NCBI RefSeq assembly: GCF_002161285.1
Contig: NZ_NFHH01000007.1
Coordinates: forward strand, 1-64,000
Direction: 5' to 3'
From: Blautia sp. An81
GTDB lineage: Bacteria; Bacillota; Clostridia; Lachnospirales; Lachnospiraceae
DNA: 64,000 nt
Position 1 is the stretch's first letter; the number at the start of each line of letters is the position of its first letter. The notes under the pieces were generated by a model. That model saw only the letters and a program-made list of their open reading frames with translations. It had not been told where the DNA came from and did no database searches. Position numbers and translations under genes: made by a program. Below are positions 29,542-38,700 of the stretch, piece by piece.

Positions 29542-30654
29542 TTAGTTTGTGATAACCTGCTCTGTCTCTTTGTCGAAGATGTGGATTTTTTCCATATCCA
29601 GAGCAAATTTAACTGTATCGCCAGATCTTGCTGTTGTACGAGGATTAACTCTTGCTGTCATAGAGAATCCTTCTGTATCAAAGTACAGGTAAACTTCAGC
29701 GCCAAGTAATTCGTAAACAGTGATCTTTCCTTCGATTACGCTGTTCGGGAATGCCTGGATACGAGCTTCGTCATCGTATACATGCTCTGGACGAATACCC
29801 ATAACAACTGTCTTTCCGTCATATCCGCCGTCAATAAGAGCTTTCTTCTTGGAAGCTGGAACATGAAGAACAGTCTTGCCAATCTGAAGCTGAACATCGT
29901 CGCCTTTTACATGAACAGTTGCATCTAAGAAGTTCATCTGAGGAGATCCGATGAATCCTGCAACGAACAGATTGCAAGGAGCGTTGTATAATGTCTGAGG
30001 TGTATCAACCTGCTGAACAACACCGTCTTTCATAACTACGATTCTTGTACCAAGAGTCATAGCTTCTGTCTGGTCATGGGTTACGTAGATGATTGTAGCG
30101 CCCAGTCTCTCATGCAGTTTGGAAATCTCAGTACGCATCTGAACACGAAGTTTTGCATCCAGGTTTGACAGAGGCTCGTCCATAAGGAATACTTTAGGCT
30201 CACGTACGATAGCACGACCCATAGCAACACGCTGTCTCTGACCACCGGAAAGAGCTTTCGGTTTACGGTCTAACAGTTTCTCCAGGTCAAGGATCTTAGC
30301 TGCTTCTTTAACCATTTTGTCAATCTGATCTTTTGGAACTTTTCTCAGTTTCAGACCAAATGCCATGTTATCATAAACTGTCATATGAGGATACAGAGCG
30401 TAGTTCTGGAATACCATTGCGATATCTCTGTCTTTTGGCTCTACATCATTTACTACTTTATCGCCAATCTTTAATGTACCGCCACTAATCTCTTCCAGTC
30501 CGGCGATCATACGAAGGGTTGTGGATTTACCACATCCTGAAGGTCCTACGAAGATGATAAATTCTTTATCTGCGATTTCAAGGTTAAAATCCTTAACTGC
30601 TTCAAATCCGTTTGGGTAAGTTTTGTTAATATGCTGCAATGATAAACTTGCCAT
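29542..30654 (-). CDS. carbohydrate ABC importer ATPase, MsmX/UgpC type
   Basis: A 370-residue ATPase that energises type I carbohydrate importers from the cytosolic side. Walker A GPSGCGKST (37-45), Q-loop, signature LSGGQRQRVAMGRA, Walker B VFLMDEPLSNLD and the switch His in THDQTEAM are all present, followed by a C-terminal OB-fold regulatory domain (MGIRPEHVYD, ARVNPRTTARSGDTVKFALD). No permease or binding protein is adjacent; such orphan MsmX proteins serve several importers at once. TAGGAGGAA precedes the ATG. Clean monocistronic unit. Confidence 0.95.
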   Translation of the reverse strand: MASLSLQHINKTYPNGFEAVKDFNLEIADKEFIIFVGPSGCGKSTTLRMIAGLEEISGGTLKIGDKVVNDVEPKDRDIAMVFQNYALYPHMTVYDNMAFGLKLRKVPKDQIDKMVKEAAKILDLEKLLDRKPKALSGGQRQRVAMGRAIVREPKVFLMDEPLSNLDAKLRVQMRTEISKLHERLGATIIYVTHDQTEAMTLGTRIVVMKDGVVQQVDTPQTLYNAPCNLFVAGFIGSPQMNFLDATVHVKGDDVQLQIGKTVLHVPASKKKALIDGGYDGKTVVMGIRPEHVYDDEARIQAFPNSVIEGKITVYELLGAEVYLYFDTEGFSMTARVNPRTTARSGDTVKFALDMEKIHIFDKETEQVITN

Positions 30655-30865
30655 TTTTCATTTCCTCCTAAAATAGTTATATGTCCTGCTTTTGAACTGT
30701 ACTCAGTATACCCCTATCCGTCTTTTTTTTCCATAGTTCAATTCAACAAAGATTGAGGTGACTCTTAGTAAGCATGGACAAAAACCTCCGCCCCCTTGTC
30801 ATTTTGACAGTTTTTTGTAATTTCTGTAAGCAATCTGCACAATCAGCTATAAAATGCAAAGAAGC

Positions 30866-30894
30866 TTTACACTTTACCTTCAGTTTTTTATAAT
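30866..30894 (+). promoter_or_regulatory. promoter of the gene at 30928
   Basis: TTTACA (30866-30871) and TATAAT (30889-30894) with 17 bp between. Confidence 0.65.
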
Positions 30895-30927
30895 ATAGCC
30901 GAAAAAGCAAAGAAGAAAGGAAATGCT

Positions 30928-31194
30928 ATGTTTCGCATAATGGGTACAATTTATAAAGATACACATATATTGAAAAGCCTGGTAGTCTGTGATGATACCA
31001 AGGACAGCCGGACTAAGAAGGTTTTTCATGCCCTGGATACGATCTGTCATGAATTTGATCTTGGTTCCCCCATCTGGCTGGATGCCAATATTAAAGATTT
31101 TCAGAGATTTTCCAAGGTGAGGTTTTCTCAGGACAATTTTATAGAGGTACTGGATTTTGATTATTTCCAGCTGGAAATCATAGAAGAGGACTGA
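30928..31194 (+). CDS. small conserved-looking protein of unknown function
   Basis: An 88-residue acidic cytosolic protein (FRIMGTIYKDTHILKSLVVC ... SPIWLDANIKDFQRFSKVRF ... DFDYFQLEIIEED). The RBS AAAGGAAA, the promoter at 30866-30894 and the terminator at 31207-31247 support a real gene. The pattern of alternating hydrophobic strands resembles a small alpha/beta fold; I do not recognise a named family. No membrane segment or signal peptide. Confidence 0.8.
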   Translation: MFRIMGTIYKDTHILKSLVVCDDTKDSRTKKVFHALDTICHEFDLGSPIWLDANIKDFQRFSKVRFSQDNFIEVLDFDYFQLEIIEED

Positions 31195-31206
31195 GAGCAG
31201 AAATGT

Positions 31207-31247
31207 GCCGGGACTGTTTCCCAAAGGAATCAACACCCCGGCTTTTT
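31207..31247 (+). terminator. terminator overlapping the convergent XRE gene end
   Basis: GCCGGG (31207-31212) pairs with CCCGGC (31237-31242), then TTTTT. The hairpin reaches into the last codons of the minus-strand gene ending at 31230. Confidence 0.6.
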
Positions 31248-31601
31248 CCATGCGCTCTTTAATTTTGCTTCTTTTCGGAGCGTCTTTTTAGCGGCCGCTG
31301 CAATATCCGCGATCACCCGGATTTCATAGTCATCACAGTCGCTGAGAATGGTCTGTATATCCTGTTCAAATACTGCCTTAGACTGTACAACACTGTCTGC
31401 CAGCAGACTGTCTACTGATACATGGAGAGCATTTGCAAGCTTCACAATGGTAGATAGACTTACCTTTGTGGTACCGGTCTCAATATTACTGAGATGACTG
31501 GGAGACAGATTCACCTTCTCTGCAAGGCGTTCCTGGGTCATATCCAGGCTTATGCGCGCAGCTTTAATCCGCCTTCCTATAGATTTGTAGTCAATACTCA
31601 T
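31230..31601 (-). CDS. XRE-family transcriptional regulator
   Basis: A 123-residue single-domain regulator. The Cro/C1-type helix-turn-helix occupies residues 8-65: IGRRIKAARISLDMTQERLAEKVNLSPSHLSNIETGTTKVSLSTIVKLANAL. The rest is a helical tail (FEQDIQTILSDCDDYEIRVIADIAAAAK). AAAGGAGGAAGAC precedes the ATG at 31601; the frame is open to 31739 but without an RBS. It diverges from the HPr-like gene at 31779, so it may control it; the target is unknown. Confidence 0.9.
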   Translation of the reverse strand: MSIDYKSIGRRIKAARISLDMTQERLAEKVNLSPSHLSNIETGTTKVSLSTIVKLANALHVSVDSLLADSVVQSKAVFEQDIQTILSDCDDYEIRVIADIAAAAKKTLRKEAKLKSAWKKPGC

Positions 31602-31702
31602 GTCTTCCTCCTTTAAATCTACACAGAGATATTTTAGCCACGGAAATAACAAATTATAATAATCCATATCCGTAAAGTACGGATGCAGATTAAGTTTTTT
31701 TC

Positions 31703-31731
31703 TTGAAACATTTAGATGTTTGCTATATAAT
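31703..31731 (+). promoter_or_regulatory. promoter of the HPr-like gene
   Basis: TTGAAA (31703-31708) and TATAAT (31726-31731) with 17 bp between, 48 bp before the ATG. Confidence 0.75.
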
Positions 31732-31778
31732 ACAGGCAAAATGTATATTTATGCAGCCAGTAAAAGGAGGGACAACAG

Positions 31779-32033
31779 ATGAAAAAACAGACCATCACCA
31801 TATCCGATTTAGAAAAATCCTGTAAACACCCATTTTCTGAATTGGTTGGTACTGCCTGTCGGTTTCAGAGCAAGATTTTATTGTCATGCGGCGAAACACA
31901 GATAAATGCCAAGAGCATCATGGGAGTAATGGCTTTTAACCTCTCACCGGGAACATCTATTGATATCATTGCAGAGGGCCCAGACGAAGATATGGCTGTA
32001 AAGGCTATTGAGGCCTTTCTGCTTTGTCGCTGA
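31779..32033 (+). CDS. HPr-like protein with Cys at the phospho-His position
   Basis: An 84-residue protein of the HPr fold and length. Aligned by eye to HPr, the active-site His15-Ala-Arg-Pro segment reads Cys15-Lys-His-Pro, while the regulatory Ser46 is kept in NAKSIMGVMAF (KSIMG signature). It therefore cannot act as a normal PTS phosphocarrier at residue 15 but could be phosphorylated at Ser46 by HPr kinase, like B. subtilis Crh, a CcpA cofactor. His17 is shifted and unlikely to replace His15. AAAGGAGGG precedes the ATG; a strong promoter and terminator make it monocistronic. Confidence 0.85.
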   Translation: MKKQTITISDLEKSCKHPFSELVGTACRFQSKILLSCGETQINAKSIMGVMAFNLSPGTSIDIIAEGPDEDMAVKAIEAFLLCR

Positions 32034-32053
32034 GCATTCTCTTTTCCATAGGA

Positions 32054-32127
32054 AATACGGGACTGCTGTATAAAATGTAAAATCCCTTAGGATCTTTCAT
32101 TTTATACTGCAGCCCCGTATTTTTTTA
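32054..32127 (+). terminator. long intrinsic terminator
   Basis: Arms at 32054-32077 and 32098-32121 pair at 22 of 24 positions, then a T run to 32127. Confidence 0.8.
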
Positions 32128-32194
32128 GATAAGGGTGAGCGTCCTCCTGCAGAAATCTCTTCCAGGAAACCTTACACCTTTATACCGCCTTAAA

Positions 32195-33544
32195 TTACAG
32201 TCTCTTTAACAGCTCTTCTCTTCTTTCCTCATATCCCGGTTTGCCCAGAAGAGCAAACATATTTTTCTTATAACTTTCTACTCCAGGCTGATTAAATGGA
32301 TTCACTCCTGTAAGATATCCGCTGATACCACAGGCAAACTCAAAGAAATAGAATAACTGTCCCAGATAGAACTCATTCTGCTCTGGAATTTTCACCATAA
32401 GGTTCGGTGTATTTCCATCTGTATGAGCCAGAATCGTTCCATTCATAGCGCTCTTATTTACAAAATCCAGGCCCTTTCCAGCCAGATAGTTCAGGCCGTC
32501 CAGATCACTGGCCTCTTCTTTGATCACTACATCTGTCTTGGGCTCTTCAATTGCAAGAACTGTTTCGAACATGATCCTTGATCCGTCCTGGATAAACTGT
32601 CCCAGGGAATGAAGGTCTGTAGTAAAGTCTACAGATGCAGGGTAAATACCCTTCTGGTCTTTACCTTCGCTTTCTCCATAGAGCTGTTTCCACCACTCAG
32701 CCACATAATGAAGAGTAGGTTCATAATCTGCCAGGATTTCTACAGATTTGCCTTTTTTATGAAGGATATTCCGAACTGCGGCGTAAAGCATAGCATCGTT
32801 CTCCTCATATGGAGTATTTAAAGCCAGCTCTCTTCCTGAAGCAGCGCCTTCCATAAGCTTGTCTATAGAAACACCGCTCACTGCGATAGGAAGAAGTCCT
32901 ACTGCGGTAAGTACAGAGAAACGGCCTCCTACATCGTCAGGCACTACAAAGGTCTCATATCCTTCTTCGTTGGCCAGAGTCTTCAAAGCTCCCTTTGCTT
33001 TGTCAGTGGTGGCATAGATTCTCTTAGCCGCCTCTTCTTTGCCATATTTGTTTTCCATCATTTCCTTAAAGAAACGGAACGCAATAGCCGGTTCTGTAGT
33101 AGTACCGGATTTGGAGATAACGTTAATGGAAAAGTCTCTGTCCCCGACTACCTCTGCCAGGCCCTTCACATATGCGCCGCTGATATTGTTTCCTACATAA
33201 TAGATTTCCGGAGTTTTCCTGTTCTCTTTGCTCAGATTGTTGTAGAAAGGATGGCTCAGAAAATCAATGGCTGCTCTGGCGCCCAGGTAGGAACCTCCGA
33301 TTCCGATAACCAGAAGTACTTCTGAATCTTCCTGGATTTTCTTTGCGGCTTTTTTAATCCTGTCAAACTCTTCCTTGTCATAATCTACTGGAAGGTCTAT
33401 CCAGCCCAGAAAATCATTTCCCAGTCCTGTCTTTGATACCAGAACTTCTTTCGCTGTTTCTGTCATCTTCTTCATTGCCGCTACTTCTTCTTCACGGACA
33501 ACGTTTGCTGCCTTAGAGTAGTCAAATGTTACCTTATTTCCCAT
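32195..33544 (-). CDS. pgi: glucose-6-phosphate isomerase
   Basis: A 449-residue glycolytic enzyme interconverting glucose 6-phosphate and fructose 6-phosphate. It begins [11 protein letters not shown] and shows the first SIS domain with [30 protein letters not shown], the catalytic region [15 protein letters not shown], then [13 protein letters not shown] and, near the end, [24 protein letters not shown]. This is the short Gram-positive form. The ATG at 33544 (AAAGGAG at 9 nt) is preferred to the one at 33550. It stands alone between two intergenic gaps. Confidence 0.97.
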   Translation of the reverse strand: MGNKVTFDYSKAANVVREEEVAAMKKMTETAKEVLVSKTGLGNDFLGWIDLPVDYDKEEFDRIKKAAKKIQEDSEVLLVIGIGGSYLGARAAIDFLSHPFYNNLSKENRKTPEIYYVGNNISGAYVKGLAEVVGDRDFSINVISKSGTTTEPAIAFRFFKEMMENKYGKEEAAKRIYATTDKAKGALKTLANEEGYETFVVPDDVGGRFSVLTAVGLLPIAVSGVSIDKLMEGAASGRELALNTPYEENDAMLYAAVRNILHKKGKSVEILADYEPTLHYVAEWWKQLYGESEGKDQKGIYPASVDFTTDLHSLGQFIQDGSRIMFETVLAIEEPKTDVVIKEEASDLDGLNYLAGKGLDFVNKSAMNGTILAHTDGNTPNLMVKIPEQNEFYLGQLFYFFEFACGISGYLTGVNPFNQPGVESYKKNMFALLGKPGYEERREELLKRL

Positions 33545-33606
33545 TTTCATCTTCTCCTTTGCGAAAAATATTTCTTTCTTTAGTTTAGCAAATCCCTATC
33601 TGTTTA

Positions 33607-34365
33607 TCAAGTTAGAAATTCTTTAATTACATCCTTTACAATGGCCTCCTCTTCCTTATTCAGCAGATGACTGTATCTGCTGTCTGCAGCGGCAGCTTCC
33701 AGGATCCCCTGTTCCATCTGCCTGGCAGCCTTGTCACGGCTGTCTTTGGGAGCCTGGCTTTCTTTCTCCTTTTCCTTCTTTTTCTGGGTCCGGTTCTCAC
33801 GAGTACCGGAATTCCGGGCATTTTCCAGGGGAATAATCTTTGCCGGCTCCCGCCACCGGTTCTCCACATAGTCCAGAAGGCTTGTCTCTATTACATCTTC
33901 CTGGTAGCCTGTACCCAGTACCAGCCGCACAGCCAGGAGAAAAACCTCTGTGCAGATTCCTGCTACCATGGAAAAAGTAAATACTGTGGTCTCCCGCCCC
34001 AGAAAAGCTATGGGCTCCAGTCCGGTCTGGGGCGGCCAGGCATATAGAATCTGCAGTCCCACAAATAAAAAAGAGAGGATGAAAGTTCCCCAGGATATAT
34101 TCTTCATCTGGCGGATGCTCCAGGCTCCTATCTTTCGTCCTCTCATTCTTTTTATTACATAAACCGAAGGGTTCTGTATTCTTGTGTTTTCTTTCAGAAG
34201 TTTCTGGTGTTCCAGCATAAAAGCCAGCAGCCACTTGTCCTTTTCCTCTCCAGGCTGCTTCAAATCCTTCAATACTCTTTTGTTGCTGTTATAAACTGCC
34301 AGCATACTTATAAGACAGAAAAGTCCCATAAGGCAGGCACCCCAGTAAAAAAACAGGCGCTCCAT
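33607..34365 (-). CDS. uncharacterised membrane protein
   Basis: A 252-residue protein with one N-terminal hydrophobic helix (FFYWGACLMGLFCLISMLAVY), a short basic loop, two further helices (WGTFILSFLFVGLQILYAW and TVFTFSMVAGICTEVFLLAVRLV), then a highly charged cytosolic tail rich in Lys/Glu/Arg (about 175-225) ending in NKEEEAIVKDVIKEFLT. AAGGAGGAATT precedes the ATG at 34365; the open frame further upstream lacks an RBS. It lies 166 nt downstream of the mtnN gene on the same strand. I do not recognise a family. Confidence 0.75.
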   Translation of the reverse strand: MERLFFYWGACLMGLFCLISMLAVYNSNKRVLKDLKQPGEEKDKWLLAFMLEHQKLLKENTRIQNPSVYVIKRMRGRKIGAWSIRQMKNISWGTFILSFLFVGLQILYAWPPQTGLEPIAFLGRETTVFTFSMVAGICTEVFLLAVRLVLGTGYQEDVIETSLLDYVENRWREPAKIIPLENARNSGTRENRTQKKKEKEKESQAPKDSRDKAARQMEQGILEAAAADSRYSHLLNKEEEAIVKDVIKEFLT

Positions 34366-34531
34366 AATTCCTCCTTGATTTCGGCGGCAGACTGGCGGAT
34401 ATATCCCTTTTTCCAATCTCTGTCCGCTCTTTTTAGGCTTGTCCCCTGGCCGGCTGTAAGGGGAGGCCTTTGGTTTCATTATATAGCGCCTGATTCCTTT
34501 TGAAAACAAAAATCGCTCGACAAATTCTTTC

Positions 34532-35233
34532 CTAATCCAGCAGTCCCATCATGTTCTCTACCAGGCGAACGCTGTGGAGAATAGCCTGTTTTTCAAAGGT
34601 TGGATAGTCCATCTGGGCGCTGTCGTCAGCTTTGTCAGAGATTGCCCGGATCACCAGATAGGGAATATGGTTCAGGTAGGCAGCCTGTCCGATAGCTGCC
34701 CCTTCCATCTCTGTACAGCTTCCATCGGTAATGGAAATGATCTCTTCTTTTTTCCCTTTGTCAGCGATAAACTGGTCCCCGCTGACTACCCGTCCTTCCC
34801 AGACGCCGATTTCCGGATTTACCTGGGCGCAGACTTTAGCCGCCAGTTTCCGCAGTCCTTCATCTGCCGGAAAGGCCAGAGTATCCATTCTGGGAATCTG
34901 TCCTGCCGGATAGCCAAACTCTCTGGCATCTACATCATGCTGCATGGTATCTGTGGACAGGACAATGTCTCCAATATTGATCTCAGCCCTGAGAGAACCT
35001 GCAATTCCTGTATTGATCACAGCATCTACCTGGAAATCATCTGCCAGGATCTGGGTGCAGATACCTGCATTTACTTTACCGATACCTGAACGCACTACTA
35101 CAGCTTCATGTCCCTTTAACTGTCCATGAAAAAATTCCATACCGGCTTTTTCTTTAACCGTCACCTCTCTCATCTTTTCCTTTAACATAGCCACTTCTTC
35201 TTCCATGGCTCCGATAATTCCTATGACTTTCAT
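34532..35233 (-). CDS. mtnN: 5'-methylthioadenosine/S-adenosylhomocysteine nucleosidase
   Basis: A 233-residue cytosolic nucleosidase that splits MTA and SAH to adenine plus the thioribose, recycling methionine and clearing SAH. It shows IGIIGAMEEEVAMLKEKM, SGIGKVNAGICTQIL, VINTGIAGSL, the active-site SGDQFIAD, EMEGAAIGQAAYLN (Met-Glu binding ribose) and RAISDKAD, whose Asp is catalytic. Length matches E. coli Pfs. It has its own start with GAGGTATA upstream; the divergent TSCPD gene starts at 35378. Confidence 0.96.
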   Translation of the reverse strand: MKVIGIIGAMEEEVAMLKEKMREVTVKEKAGMEFFHGQLKGHEAVVVRSGIGKVNAGICTQILADDFQVDAVINTGIAGSLRAEINIGDIVLSTDTMQHDVDAREFGYPAGQIPRMDTLAFPADEGLRKLAAKVCAQVNPEIGVWEGRVVSGDQFIADKGKKEEIISITDGSCTEMEGAAIGQAAYLNHIPYLVIRAISDKADDSAQMDYPTFEKQAILHSVRLVENMMGLLD

Positions 35234-35310
35234 TGTATATACCTCTTTCTTATTTTCTTTGTGAACTGTAACCTATTTTACACTTTTTCCTCTGGTTTTT
35301 CCACAGCCGT

Positions 35311-35339
35311 TTTACATTTCTTTCCGCACATGCTATAAT
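35311..35339 (+). promoter_or_regulatory. promoter of the TSCPD-domain gene
   Basis: TTTACA (35311-35316) and TATAAT (35334-35339) with 17 bp between. Confidence 0.7.
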
Positions 35340-35377
35340 GACTTGGTCAAAAGAATGCGGGTAAGGAGGTATAAAAC

Positions 35378-35623
35378 ATGGTCTATAAAACAAAAGGGGT
35401 CTGTTCCCGTTCTATCGATATTGAGCTGGACGGCGATACCATAAAATCTGTAAAATTCAACGGAGGCTGCAACGGAAATACAAAAGGCATTGCCAGCCTG
35501 GTCCAGGGAATGAAAATTGATGATGTGATTGCCAGACTAAAGGGCACTGACTGCGGTGGAAGAGGCACTTCCTGTCCGGACCAGCTTGCCAAAGCTCTAG
35601 AACTGGCAAAAGCAGAGCAGTAA
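35378..35623 (+). CDS. TSCPD-domain protein (TIGR03905-like)
   Basis: An 81-residue stand-alone TSCPD domain, the fold found at the C-terminus of some B12-dependent ribonucleotide reductases. Motifs: CSRSIDIELDGDTIKSVKFNGGCNGNTKGIASLV and CGGRGTSCPDQLAKAL, with conserved Cys residues that could bind metal. AAGGAGGTATAAAAC precedes the ATG. Role unknown; widespread in Clostridia as a single gene. Strong promoter and shared terminator. Confidence 0.9.
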   Translation: MVYKTKGVCSRSIDIELDGDTIKSVKFNGGCNGNTKGIASLVQGMKIDDVIARLKGTDCGGRGTSCPDQLAKALELAKAEQ

Positions 35624-35655
35624 TTCAGAGTCTGCTCTTTCAGCTGCACGAGATG

Positions 35656-35710
35656 AAAGGCTGTCCCATTAAGCCTGTTTCCGGACTCCGGCTTAATGGG
35701 GCAGCCTTTT
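35656..35710. terminator. strong bidirectional terminator
   Basis: AAAGGCTGTCCCATTAAGCC (35656-35675) pairs with the arm at 35691-35710 (one mismatch), T tail on both exits. It serves the TSCPD gene and the convergent helicase fusion. Confidence 0.88.
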
Positions 35711-35725
35711 GCGTTTATGATCTAT

Positions 35726-38700
35726 TTACTCCTTCAGAAAATTGAAGAGATTCATCTGTTCCCCTGAGATTTCCTGTCTCTGTTTCCCTGCCTTTTCTTT
35801 TAAAGCAAGTTCTTCCGGTATATCTTCCAGGAAGGGGGAAGGTTCTTTTGCATAAGTGAGGATCAGCTGGTCTTTTGCTCTTGTCATGCCTACGAAGAAA
35901 AGTCTTCTCTCCTCTTCCAGGTCTGTGGGGTAGTCTGCCTTTTCCAGCGGAAGGGTTCCTTCCTGTGTTCCGCAGAGAAATACAAGGGGAAATTCCAGAC
36001 CCTTAGAGCCATGAAGCGTCATAAGGGTAACAGCCCCGGCACTGTAGTTTTTTTGAGGCCGGCGGATAAGGTCTCCTTCCTCCCCAAGAGACAGGTCACG
36101 GAGGAATTCCTCCATAGTAGAATATTGAAGGGCGGTCTGATAAAGTCTGGTCACAGCGGCATTTTTCTTCAGGTTCATGTCCTCCTGCCAGGATTTCAGG
36201 ATTTTTTCCGGCTTATGTTTCTTTATCTGGGGCAGATATTTTCTCTTTGCCTCCTGGTATACACTGTCCCCCACCTCTGTGTCAGGTAAGTCCCAGAGGA
36301 GTTTTAATGCAAGTTCCTTTGTCTGAGGCTCCTCTTCCTCAAGGCTTTTGAAAAAACTGACTGTTCCTCTTACTGCGGAATCCAGCAGAAAATCCCCTCT
36401 TCCCACTGTCATATAGGGAATCCCTTCCTGAGACAGACATTTTTCCAGGATTCGGAACTGCCGATGGGTCCTGCAGAGAACGGCAATATCGGAAAAGCTT
36501 CTCTGTCTCCGTTCTATCTCAGCCTGAAATCCACTCTGAACGTCCAGCATGTCCAGACCGCCGGTCTGACGGTTAATTTCTTTTGCCACAAAGATTCCTT
36601 CTGAGAAATCTGAGGCAGCTTCCACCACCCGGATTTTTTCTCCTTCTCCTCTGTAAGCCCTCAGATGTCTTGCCTCTCCTGGATTGCGGGAAATCACTGC
36701 CATAGCAGCATCTACTACTGCGGAAACAGACCGGTAGTTTTCTTCCAGGCAGATCATTCTGGTATCGGGCCTGTCCTCTCTGAGGCGGTTAAAGCACTGG
36801 GAATCTGAACCACGGAAGCCGTAAATAGCCTGGTCAGGATCGCCGATAACAAAAAGCTCCCTGCCTCCTTTTGCCCATTCCAGCATAAGGCTGTACTGGA
36901 CAGGGTTCACGTCCTGAAATTCATCTACCAGGAGATATGTAAATCTTTTCTTATAATCCTGATCCTCAGAAAACCGGGCCAGGCTCAAAGCTCTCAGGAG
37001 CAGATCATCAAAATCAGCCAGATTTCTGTCTTTTAAAAGTTTCTGGTAATGGCTAAAAGCCTCTTCCCAGACCCGGTCATTAAATCCTCGTTCTTCCGGC
37101 GCAGATTTGTACAGGGAGATTTCAGAAAGAAAGTCTCTTACGGATATCTTCATATTCCAGGTATCTATGGTCTCCTGAGCCAGTTCCTTTACCTGAATCT
37201 CATCTGCAAGAGTAAAGTTTTCTCCTTCTTCTTTAAGGATATCCAGGCAGATGGAATGAAAGGTTCCGATCTGAACCTGTTTCAGGGCTCTTTTATTTCC
37301 CAATTCCCGCTCCAGACGTTCCCTCATCTCCTGGGCAGCTTTATTTGTAAAGGTCACCGCCGTGATCTCCGAGGGTTTTACTTTCCTTCTCTCTATAAGA
37401 TAAAGTATCTTTTCGATCAGAGTCTTGGTCTTTCCTGTACCTGGTCCTGCAATAACCGCAGTAACTGGATGAATACTTTCCACTGCTTCCTGCTGCCGCT
37501 CATTTAATACAGGACGGGCTTCCACACCTTTTCCCGTCACTCTGTTTTCTTCCATGGCTGAGGAACTTTTGGCCGGTTGTAACTGGTCTGGATTCTGTTC
37601 TGGTTCAGCCTGAAGAGCTGTCTTGCTCTCCTCCTGCTCCCCTTCTGTCTGGGAGGATACTTCCAGCCCGAAGCCGTCAAAAAGGCTTATCTGGCCCTGG
37701 GTATCTTCAAGTTCACTTCCCCGGAAAAGTTTAATGGTCCCGTATTCTCCATCAAACCCAGGATGACGTTCCACCTGGCCTTCACGAAGTCTCCGGATAC
37801 CTTCTCCTATAAAGTATCCTGCCTGCCTCTGGATATCTTCCACCGGCACCTTCCGCAGGATCTCAAACTCCGGCCCCAGAGTCTTTAACATTTCTCCATA
37901 GAGCCTTTCAGTCTTGGCACTTCCTGCAGAGTGGCCTGTGGCCTGGGCGATCAGCTCAGGCAGGGGCATAAGGGATTCAAAAGCCCTGGCGTTTTCCCTG
38001 ATAAAGCCTTCCGGGCGGTCTGCCAGCTCTTCAACCCGGTGTTCCACTCCAATCGTCAGTTTTCTCCCGCATACCGGACAGCGGCCCTGATATTCTTTGG
38101 TCTGAGCAGGGGAAAGGCAGAGATGGCATTTTCTGTGACCGTCATAATGATATTTTCCTTCTTCCGGGAAAAACTCGATGGTTCCCTCCAGGCCTTCTCC
38201 TGTCTGAATGGCCTTCCAAAGGCCTTCATAAGAAAGCTCTGTATCCATCAGATTAGCCTCTCTTCCCAGTTTTCCCGGAGAATGAGCGTCTGAATTAGAA
38301 ATCAACTGGTATCTGTCCAGGGCAGAAACTCTCCAGTTCATAGGCGGGTCTGAAGAAAGTCCTGTCTCCACTGCGTGAATATAAGGGGTCAGGTCTTCAA
38401 AACACTCCTCCACGGTATCAAATCCGGAGAAAGCTCCAAACATAGCAAAATGAGGCGTCCAGATATGGGCTGGAACGAAGATTCCCGTCTCTGCTGTCTC
38501 CAGCATAATCTCTAAAAGATCCCGACAGTCAAGGCCCAGAATAGGCCGTCCGTCAGAATGAATGTTTCCGATTTCCTCCAGCCTGGCAGAGAGGCGGTCT
38601 GCTTCTTCCAGGCCAGGAAGTATCAGAAGGTTATGTACCTTTCGAGTCTTGTCATTCTTTTTATAAATGGAACTGATTTCCCCGGTTACCACAAATCGCG

